Shown: positions 55,893 to 64,000 of the stretch, one piece after another
Numbering within the stretch: position 1 is the first letter of the stretch
Layout of the letters: each line of letters starts with the position of its first letter
Assembly (NCBI GenBank): GCA_003971905.1
Contig: RSEE01000027.1
Span: 124,001 to 188,000, forward strand
Source: Moniliella sp. 'wahieum'
Lineage: Eukaryota > Basidiomycota > Moniliellomycetes > Moniliellales > Moniliellaceae
Length of the DNA stretch: 64,000 nucleotides
Direction of reading: 5' to 3'
Translations under genes and position numbers: made by a program
The notes under the pieces: generated by a model
What the model was told of the DNA's origin: nothing
The model's database searches: none
Seen by the model: only the letters and a program-made list of their open reading frames with translations

Positions 55893-57665
55893 ATGGCAAG
55901 CGACCCCGATGCTGGCTGGCGCTTTGCCCAATGCTTTGGCGACAAAGGCGAGGTCAAGGAGATCACTGAGGGTGCGTTGTGTCGCCCTACCTTGGCTTCC
56001 CGTCTCTGCCTCTTCCCATACTCCCGCGGCTGCGCTCGGCGCAGTGCGGCAGGGCACCTAGAAGATGTTCTGCTCTGCTAACCAATGACTGACCTGTACC
56101 CCCTTTGTTGTTGCCTCACCCCCTGTTCAGCCGACATCATCTCGGCGGTTGAATTTGACCACACTGGAGACTACCTTGCCACTGGTGACAAGGGAGGACG
56201 TGTGGTGCTCTTTGAGCGCAATGACTCGGTACGTGCTCTTAGCATTAGGTGGCTGGACACTTGGCCCGATGGGAATTCGAGAAAGGGAGGCCCCAGCAAG
56301 GCGAAGGAAGAGGCGAGTACTGACGATATGCGATCCAACAGAAAAAAGGTGCGAGTACAAGTTCTACACCGAGTTCCAATCGCACGAGCCCGAGTTTGAC
56401 TACCTCAAGTCGCTCGAAATTGAAGAGAAGATCAACAAGATCAAGTGGTGCCGAAGGCAAAACGCAGCCCATTTCCTGCTCAGCACCAATGGTGCGTCAT
56501 TTCCCGCCCCCGCTTCTCCAGCTTACTGACGCTCTGGACTTTTCCTGGACAGACAAGACGATCAAACTGTGGAAAGTGTTTGAAAAGTCGCTGCAGATGG
56601 TGGCAGAGACAACCTGTCCGAAGGTTTTGCTCCCCCTGTGCTTACACTTCCCGCGCGCTTGTTGACCCAGGGAGCGTCGTTCCTGGCAGCGGGATGCACC
56701 TCCGTCTGCCGCGGATCAACATCCACGACACGATTGTGGCGGCGTACCGCGCAAGATCTATGCCAACGCACATGCTTACCACGTTAATTCCATCTCGGTC
56801 AACTCTGATGCGGAGACGTACATGTCAGCGGACGACCTGCGGATCAATCTGTGGAACCTTAACATCTCGGACCAGTCATTCAACATGGTTGACATTGCCG
56901 GTCAACATGGAGGAGTTGACCGAGGTGATCACTGCCGCCGAATTCCACCCGGTCAACTGCAACCACTTTGTCTATTCCTCCTCCAAAGGCACCATCAAGC
57001 TGGCAGACATGCGCGACTCGGCGTTGTGCGACCAGCATGCCAAACTGTTTGAGGAGGAGGAAGGGGATGCCGCGTCGAAATCCTTCTTTTCCGAAATCAT
57101 CAGCATTTCGGATGTCAAGTTTTCCCATGATGGCCGCTACCTCTTGTCGCGCGACTACCTGACTCTGAAGGTGTGGAGTCAACATGGACCGTGCCCCCGT
57201 GGCCACCATCCCGATCCACGAGCACATCCGCTCCAAGCTGTGCGACTTGTTACGAGAACGACTGCATCTTGACAAATTTAAGCGCTCTGGGGCCCAGACG
57301 ACAAACATGTCCTGACTGGTTCGTACAACAATTATCTCCACATCTTTGACAAGGACCAGCCCGACCCGGCTGCCAGTGGCGTGACGCTGCAGGCAGACAA
57401 GAGCGCGTTTAAGAACAAGAAGCTCGGCGGTAAGGGCCGGGGCAACACACCGGGTCCCGGGCCGGTGGCTCAAGTCGACGTGGACAATGTCGACTTTAGC
57501 AAGAAGATTCTTCACGCCTCGTACCACCCGCGTGAGCACACTGCTGCCATCGCAGCAACCAACAACCTGTCTCTTTACAGCCGCTGGGGCTGGCCAAGCA
57601 CCGCAGATGGTGCAGGCGGTGCAGCCTCCGGCTTCCAGACCATGCCTGCCCAACCGGCCATCTAA
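55893..57665 (+). CDS. CDC55: PP2A regulatory subunit B (B55/Cdc55), WD40
   Basis: Seven-bladed WD40 subunit that targets protein phosphatase 2A to mitotic and signalling substrates. The start at 55893 gives [19 protein letters not shown]. Introns at 55972-56130, 56229-56341 and 56492-56553 separate [39 protein letters not shown] and [19 protein letters not shown]. Later blades read [75 protein letters not shown] and [17 protein letters not shown]. The end, [20 protein letters not shown] then LSLYSR, is the standard final blade with a short Gly/Ala-rich tail. Breaks occur after intron 2 (an A6 run that should be A7), near 56670 and 56745 ([13 protein letters not shown] to AHAYHVNS), 56895 and 57175. 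The protein is otherwise complete. Confidence 0.95.
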
Positions 57666-58071
57666 CAAAGCCGGGGGGCAGACCGACGAATAATCTGACG
57701 AATGCTCCACAGCCCTTGTGTTGGAGGCGAGCAGTGAAATTGGCGAGGTTGGAAGCTAGAAGTTGGGGGCTCCCATGGGGCCTGAGATGGCGTAGCTGAA
57801 CATTCATTGCAAGTATAACACATGTACGGGGACGATACGCAGTGTGCATGGATGGTGATGGATGCCCATGACTGTCTGGGCTGAAAGGATGGGAGTTGGG
57901 AAGAGATAGGCGTGGTTCGTAGAGAAAACATTGACGTCGATGATGACGTCGATGTCATGTTGGGCTGGGCAATGGCGCAGCTCTGCGAGAAAATCAGGGG
58001 CTATAGGTAGGGCTGCGATCTGCGATGGTCTGGATCAAAGATCAACCTGATTGCTGAGCTCCAGTGCCCCA

Positions 58072-58092
58072 TCATGCATCATGCATCACTCT
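58072..58092. repeat. Heptad array TCATGCA x2, TCACTCT
   Basis: Three in-phase TCA units; the spacer TGCA is self-complementary. Confidence 0.75.
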
Positions 58093-58926
58093 CCATGCCA
58101 TGACCCGGTCCGATCAGAGCTGGAGGTGACTGAGAGCCTGCAAACCATACGGGTTGTGGCTCAAGTTGAGCTCCAACATCGTCAAGGAGAGGATGAAGAC
58201 GAGGGAACGATGACGAGTGCGAAAGAAATAATAGGAGCGGCACTGACACCATTGGATGAAGGTGGATTCCGGGCAATTCTTGGTGGGGTGTGGGATGCTT
58301 TCGATCGATGCGTCGAAGAGGGGATAAAGGCGATCGATAGCGGAACCGATATTGAAGAAAGTTAGTTGATTCAGTCTTTTTCTGCTCGGGCGAGAGGCAG
58401 TAGTTGTGCTTGCCTTGGACACAGGACATTTGGCTGGTATAACTCAAAAGAATGGCTCGGCTCCTCGTTTTTCAGAGCTGTTGCACGTAACCGTAACAGA
58501 GGTCAAAAAGGGTCAGATTGACACCAAGGGAAAGCCACAGAATGATGAGCGTTTGAGCTCTGTGTCCATATTGTCTAACGTCACTTGCTGGTGTCGGCAA
58601 AACGAGACGTTGAAGGTTGACAATGTTGACAAGTTGACATGTGCATGCTCAAGGGACGCATTTTGTCCAGGATTATATAGCTCTTTGGCCCTTCTCCACG
58701 AAAAGGCCACAGGCATGTCGTGGGAGAGAGGAGAGGGAAGAGCCACACCGGTGACCTACCACTGCATCCTGTCATGTTCAAGCGAGGGGGGTAGGCACAT
58801 CGGAGCGCATCAGGTGCTGATGAGCATCGACCGCAGTGGTAGCCGATGGGACGAACATACAACACGGGTAACTGGTAAAATAGTTATTGCATGGATGTCA
58901 TCGATAGTGACCTTACTACTAAGGAG

Positions 58927-58947
58927 TGATTAGTGACTAGTGATTAG
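58927..58947. repeat. Heptad array TGATTAG, TGACTAG, TGATTAG
   Basis: Three in-phase TGA units in which only one spacer base changes (TTAG/CTAG). Confidence 0.75.
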
Positions 58948-59205
58948 TGGTCGCGGATCATCGATTACTCCAGTAGAGCACATTCTGACACTCTGCGCCC
59001 TCGATATGCCAGGCGCTCGCACGCCACACGGATGCCATCGATGGATGAGGCTTCGCATTGGGTCGTCCAGCGGGCGCCCAAAATGGAGCCAAGGCCGCCT
59101 ACGTACATCTGTGCCCGCCGGCTCTTGCAGCTTGGCGAATGCGGAGAATGATTAATGAAGCGTTTGAAGCTTATCAGAATAAGCTTGCAGCGTGCTTCGG
59201 AAGCT

Positions 59206-59226
59206 TGAAGCTTGAAGCTTGAATCA
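59206..59226. repeat. Heptad array TGAAGCT x2, TGAATCA
   Basis: Three in-phase TGA units with spacer AGCT, preceded by further AAGCTT hexamers at 59167 and 59181. Confidence 0.8.
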
Positions 59227-59939
59227 TATCTAGGCTGTGGAGCCCCGCTCGGGCCTGGGGAGGGTACCTGTGGGGGCACACGTTACGGCGATATGCATTA
59301 GTCGTTATCGGGCGGGGTCGGAACGGCCGGGACGCATCATTGGGACTTGGCGTATAGGAAGGGCGGGGAAAAGCTGGAAGGCAGAGCAAGGACGACACGT
59401 ATTATGTTGTGACAAGGGTGGGACACAACATGCAAACAGGTCTCCCCGTGGGATGAATTGCGCAGGGTCCACGGGTGGCGCCGGGTAGCTCTTGTCTATA
59501 GTTTAGTTTAGTGGGGGAGCCAGGGTTCGTGTGGGTCTTGCTGCGTTGCCTATGACAAAAACAACTGCGCAATCCATCACGTTCTGCGGGGGGCCGTGTG
59601 ACGCGTGAGGAACCTGAGTGGGGGTTACGTGTTACGCAATTGGGCCAGGGATTCTTTGGTCTATACTACTCTCAGGAGTATACTCCGCACTGATGTACTG
59701 ATGCAATCACTTTCAAGCATCAAGAAGAGTCCAATCCAAGCCCAAAAGGCGTTTCAAAGACGGGTCTATCATCCCAGGGTTGCTACCACGGTTTGCGTGA
59801 AAAGCGACTACGTAGCTCAGCTAACTCTGATGGGTGTTTGATGATAACGCGTAACGGTGGGTATATTAGTAGACCGGAGGGCCCAAGCTCTCGGGAGCAA
59901 AGCCTTTTGGGCATGCAATGCAATGCAGCCGACGGTGGT

Positions 59940-59960
59940 TGAAGCTTGAAGCTTGAAGTG
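59940..59960. repeat. Heptad array TGAAGCT x2, TGAAGTG
   Basis: Same unit as at 59206 in the same orientation; followed by TTGAGATCTAATTAAGG. Confidence 0.8.
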
Positions 59961-61035
59961 TTGAGATCTAATTAAGGCTCTCATGATCTCATGCACCATG
60001 TGCATCACGGCACGCCACTTAGGAAAAGACAGGGGTTCGAAAAGAGGCCCCGTTGTACTCACGTGTATTAAGAGGTCAAAGAAGGGGAGAGGATAGTCGA
60101 TAGATGGGTATACGAGTGCTGTGAAGAGAGCGCTGATGCATGATAGGGAGTCTGAACATCTGAGTGCTAATGTTGAATGCTACTGTGCTGAAGCGGCGAG
60201 CAGGATGCTGATTCGCTTTGATGGAGAACACTCCTCGGTACGTTGGGCGTCACATGTGGGGGTCGGATGAGAGACGTCCCAAGGAAGGGTGGAGATGCAT
60301 GGCATCCGAGAGGAGATATGGCTGAAGCGTTTGTGGTATGCTCTGTTTTAGGCACCTTGACCTTTTCCCGGGAGTATATATATACGGTGCGATCTCCTGA
60401 GATCATCGATCAGACCTTGGCCGAAAGGAGCGCGAATTATGAATCGAACATGGCTATCCGTCTGCATCAACCCACAACCATCCTGAATTATCAATTACAG
60501 TCCAAAACCGCAACGATGGAGCGGCTGTTGTGGCCGAAGCGAAGGAAGGATGATTCATTAGATTGATCAATGTGTTTTTGGCTAGGTTCTAGGGATCTGG
60601 GAGGTACGTGGTTACATGGTTACAACGGTGAAAGGCTGGCGTGGAGGGGGGATGCGTGGGATTTCGCATGCAGCATGACAAAAAGTCTCTGCGAAGCGGC
60701 GTGCTTAGAATGAAACTTTTGATGGTGGAAGATGGGGTTGGATACTGGGGCCACCGTGAGAGTCGGGCCGAATAGGCTGCTCGTGGCAAAGTATCCAACA
60801 GGGTGGCGAGCTGAGCGCGCTGAGTAACCGAGGACCGGGCGTAGGCCGTCGACACCAACCAAACTTCGCGGCCGCAAAACACGCCGGGGTAAGCGCTAGG
60901 CCCTGGAAGCCAACCGAGGCCGCACCGAGGCCGCACGAATGGCGTCCCTGACCGGTTACCTCACCGGTGATTGGGTGACCGGTCTCCTGCGGTGACCAGT
61001 GACTACTGTGTTATAGTACAGTAGCAGTACCGACT

Positions 61036-61108
61036 TCAAGCTTCAACGTTCAACGGAGTCGTGACTTCAAGCTACCCTAGTTACTAGTTACTAGTGATTA
61101 ATGATGAT
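61036..61108. repeat. Heptad arrays TCA units then TTA/TGA units
   Basis: TCAAGCT, TCAACGT and TCAACGG (61036-61056), then TTACTAG, TTACTAG, TGATTAA and TGATGAT (61081-61108). The spacers AGCT, ACGT, CTAG and TTAA are all self-complementary. More AAGCTT and ACTAGT hexamers follow up to 61180. Confidence 0.82.
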
Positions 61109-61699
61109 CGATTAGTGGCTTCAAGCTTCAAGAGCTTCAAGCTTCACTAGCACTAGTGCTAATGACTAGTGAGAGCTAGTGAGGCCGAGAAGAAGCAAGT
61201 CAGCTAGTCAGATAGGGAGGATTTGACGAGATCAGTACTAGGTTCCTGTGGCCATCAACGAACAGTCGTTAGGCTTTTTAGGCCTTGGGGTTCCAGCGCC
61301 CAGCTCCAGCATTATAGAAGAGCTGAGCCGCTGATGCAGATGTGTGATGGCGTGGACGTGTCCGCGGTACCGCTGGTAATCACCGGCTTCAGGGCCCACA
61401 CGCTCACGGGAAGGCGCGGCAAGTTGTGGAAGGTTTTTAGCTGAAGACCTAAAAAAACTAACGCCGGACTACTAGTAACTAGAAGTAGTAACTGCCGAGG
61501 GGCCGGTAAGCCGGGTGGAGGGCCTGCTGCGAGGCAAGGCTTTCGTGACGGAGCGAGGAGGCGGTGGCGGGAATCGGGAAGAAGGGTGCGTGGCGGCTGG
61601 CTGGTGCGCTGGACGAGCACGGGGGCGGACTGAGTTGGCGAGGGGATGGCTGGAGGCTATTGGATACGGGATGGCGCTGCGATGGGGACGTGTGCGCTG

Positions 61700-61727
61700 T
61701 GACATGTGACCGGTGACCGGTGACATC
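61700..61727. repeat. Heptad array TGACATG, TGACCGG x2, TGACATC
   Basis: Four perfect TGA heptads; the spacers CATG and CCGG are self-complementary and switch in register. Lies about 530 bases upstream of the REG1-like start. Confidence 0.88.
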
Positions 61728-62260
61728 ACGTCGGGCAGCACCACGTGACACTGTGACGCGGCAGACACATGGCAGATCGAGGGCAGGGCGGAGGATGATA
61801 TCACCGCTCGACCAGAGATCATCGAACATGCATGCATGCCCGCCGTGCTTCCGCTGCATGCGATGCGGGCGGGCGGCGGGCAGGGGGCAGTGGGGGGCGG
61901 GAAAAAAAGGAGGGAAATGCTGGGGTTGGGTGCTGCTGGCTGGTGCCGCCTGGGGCTGGCCAGGGCGGCGTGCGGCCTGACGCCTGACGCTTGAGGCAGC
62001 GCAGCACAGCAGCCGACCGCCCGTGGCTAGTGGCTGGCGCCGGGCGCCCGGGCGGCTGGCGGCTAATAGCACGCGGCTGCCAACTGCGCTTTTCCCCAAA
62101 CCACCATCCGAACGACACCCACGCCCAGAAGCAGCCACCCCAGGCCCCGCCCCGCCCCGCCTCGCCGCCCACACCGTCCGCCCCGCCGCCCACACCGTCC
62201 GCCCCCCTCACCCCCCCCCACCGCCACCGCCACCTCCATCGCGCCCTCACCCGCACCCCT

Positions 62261-63889
62261 ATGCTGAGCACTCCATCACCCTACCCCCTGGTGGAGTCCG
62301 GCGGTCCAATACCAGACGACGCCCAGATCGACCAGAACCGTGCCTCCATCAATGTCGACTACCTCTCCCACCAGTGGACCGACGAGGATGTGTGGTCCAG
62401 CTGGAAGGCCATGACCAAGAAGAAGCATGAGATTGCCAACGGCGTCCGTCTTGAGAACGCCTCCTGGCGCACTTGGGCCAAGCAGCGTGGCAAACTCAAG
62501 ACCATCTCCCCCGAAACACTCAACTGGTGCGTGCCTTCCTCCGTCTCTTTGTTTCCTCCCTCCTCTCGCCCTTTTCCCGCTTTAACCTGGACATCCCTTT
62601 CTGTCCTCCCTGTTTGTAGGCTGAAGGACAGCGACGTTACCTGGCTCTATGGACCTTTGCACGAGCACGCGGACCCCGTTCCGCCACCCAAGGTGGCTAG
62701 CGTCTCCGAACGCTTTGGCCTTGACTTGGGCCACCCGGACCCTTGCTGCCAGCCCTTCCCTCCCCCCTTTCCAGAGCCAGAACCAGACCGGCGTCACCGA
62801 CGGCGCTGCGCCCGAGGCCTACCCCCCGTCAAGCGTCCGGTGGACGAGAGTGGGAACTTGATGGTGGAGGGCAGGGCGCCATTTGCCCATGCCGGATTTG
62901 GAGGGTACGTGAACAAGTCGGGCAAAAAGTCCATTCTGAAGCACCGCACGATTGGTGATATCCTTGCCCACCCGGGCGAGCTGGCCGTGCCGACGACTGA
63001 GCTGGGCGCAGCCAGCAGGGAAGAGAGTGATGCCGAGGGAAGTACCAGCTCCCACCTTGACAAGGGCAAGGCGCGAGCGAGCGATAGCGACGACGCGTCC
63101 GATCCGCCCAAACGCCACATCACCTTCAACACACGTGTTGAGCAGTGCATTGCTCTCGACCCGCTCGTTGGATGATGAGGCCAGCTCGGAAGGGAGTGTA
63201 AGCAGTAGCGAGGACGAGGGCCTCACCATCCCTCGCGCTGGCTCGAGAGAACGTCGGGCCAGTGCCGTTGTTCCCGATGACCCCCCTTCCTCTTCCTCTT
63301 CCTCCGGCACGCATTCCACGATTGCCATGCTGGCACCCACGCGACTCAAGGCATATGGACCCATGGCGCGGGGTGCTCCACATGTGGTTGACCCTCTGGC
63401 TTTGTGTTGGATGAAGAGGAGTATGGGTACGACGAGCCCGCCGCTCGCACCTGGCAGCTGGTCGATGACGACGAAGAAGATGACGAGTACTACCCACGCG
63501 GGGAAGATTACTACCACGATGGCAGCGACGAGTACCTCCCTGCCACGGGGGAGAGCATGTACGACGACGATTTGCGTGACGAGGCCGACATTGATATGCT
63601 GCCCCCAGCCCCGGTAACCTATGCCAGTCCCAACTCTGGGTCGGGAGCTGGGTTTGGGTCTGTGCCTGCCTCGGGTCCCGGCTCCGGGTTGGGCTCGAAC
63701 AGCAGCACTCCTCCTGGCGAGGCTGAGCCGAGGGGCAGACCCTCGCAGCGCTCCCCGTCAACGTCGGAAGAACGGATGCAGGATGCGCGCCGACCCGGCC
63801 GGCGGTACAATGGGTCGTACGCCGCTGCCGCCGCGGCGTCGTTGCCGTCCAAGTACGAAGGCGGCACCAGCTTAGACTATACCGCGTAA
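62261..63889 (+). CDS. REG1-like protein phosphatase 1 regulatory subunit (DUF1752 type)
   Basis: Homologue of fungal Reg1/Reg2-type PP1 (Glc7) targeting subunits, which in yeast direct PP1 to the Snf1 pathway for glucose repression. The start at 62261 gives MLSTPSPYPLVESGGPIPDD. The DUF1752 core follows: VDYLSHQWTDEDVWSSWKAM, RLENASWRTWAKQRGKLKTI, SPETLNW. It is joined across an intron at 62527-62619 to LKDSDVTWLYGPLHEHAD. A conserved second block is KRHITFNTRVEQCIAL (about 63105-63155), the Reg1 motif that contains an RVxF-like PP1 docking segment (HITFN). It is preceded by KSGKKSILKHRTIGDIL. The C-terminus is acidic (WQLVDDDEEDDEYYPRGEDY) with Gly/Ser-rich tail, ending LDYTA at 63889. Shifts occur near 62750-62830, 63160 and 63400. 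The role in carbon signalling is inferred from the family. Confidence 0.87.
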
Positions 63890-64000
63890 TCGCGCCTATG
63901 TGATATCTTGAGTAGGACGGCTACCCTGGGGGCCCGGTGCCCACGCAACCCCTTTCCTCCTCTTCCAACCTCGCTTCTCCCTTTTCACGTTGCATGCATC
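63890..64000. other. 3' flank of the REG1-like gene
   Basis: The window ends in pyrimidine-rich DNA, consistent with 3' UTR. No further feature visible. Confidence 0.4.

Larger units (their letters stand above)
57666..62260. other. Gene-free region with heptad arrays
   Basis: About 4.6 kb. Several open frames of 80-175 codons (for example plus 58406-58933 and 60243-60566) show no domain and no codon pattern I trust. Heptad arrays lie at 58072-58092, 58927-58947, 59206-59226, 59940-59960, 61036-61056, 61081-61108 and 61700-61727. A TATATATATA stretch is at about 60374-60384. The last 250 bases before 62261 are C-rich leader for the REG1-like gene. Confidence 0.5.

Noticed and set aside
58051-58933. 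Possible genes on the plus strand (104 and 175 codons)
   Set aside because: No domains, no plausible introns and opposite-strand frames of equal length; treated as chance.
12078-61727. CRISPR array or telomeric repeats
   Set aside because: The short phased arrays have 7-bp periods and no 25-40 base spacers. They do not match the TTAGGG-type telomere repeat, and the context is internal nuclear fungal DNA.

Overview
The window is nuclear DNA of a filamentous fungus, most likely an agaricomycete basidiomycete. My best guess is a Rhizoctonia-like genome, but nothing here proves the genus. The basis is fungal gene families (PMT4, Ste24, Gti1/Pac2, REG1-type PP1 regulator, Gcn4-type bZIP), short GT..AG introns of about 53-160 nt, GC-rich genes on both strands, and eukaryotic tRNAs. 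Nearly every conserved gene is split by single-base shifts. Where I could resolve them, most are cured by one extra base in a homopolymer, so they look like read or assembly errors and not gene decay. Coordinates given for genes are therefore spans, not clean reading frames.

Layout. 2.4-3.8 kb: bZIP factor (+). 5.1-5.6 kb: 3'-end fragment of a non-LTR retrotransposon (+). 6.5-8.3 kb: low-complexity hypothetical (-). 9.0-10.8 kb: membrane-anchored GH30 glucanase-type enzyme (-). 10.8-16.2 kb: gene-free. 16.2-18.2 kb: protein with two tandem Myb/SANT-like units (+). 18.4-18.9 kb: Ohr/OsmC peroxidase (-), divergent from a SCYL2/Scy1 pseudokinase gene (19.1-21.9 kb, +). 23.3-25.7 kb: SLA1-homology-domain endocytic protein (-). 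26.5-27.4 kb: acidic hypothetical (-). 27.8 kb: tRNA-Ala. 28.4-30.9 kb: PMT4 (+). 32.2 kb: tRNA-Arg with an intron. 32.5-36.3 kb: SF3b subunit 3/Rse1 (-). 36.8-38.4 kb: Ste24 CAAX protease (-), head to head with FIG4 phosphatase (39.3-43.2 kb, +). 46.2-49.5 kb: a longer, decayed copy of the same retrotransposon (-). 53.1-54.6 kb: Gti1/Pac2 regulator (+). 55.9-57.7 kb: PP2A B55 subunit (+). 62.3-63.9 kb: REG1-like PP1 regulator (+). The genes are ordinary housekeeping and signalling genes. Several act in endomembrane traffic (SCYL2, SLA1-like, FIG4, PMT4, Ste24), but I see no evidence that they form one locus-level system.

The most unusual signal is in the intergenic DNA. It is strewn with short arrays built on a 7-bp rule: a TGA/TAA (or, in the other orientation, TCA/TTA) triplet recurs every seven bases, separated by a 4-base spacer that is very often self-complementary (AGCT, CGCG, CTAG, CCGG, TGCA, GATC, GTAC, TTAA, GGCC). 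The spacer changes freely while the phase is kept. The longest run is six perfect heptads at 14096-14137. I know of no described repeat class with this rule.
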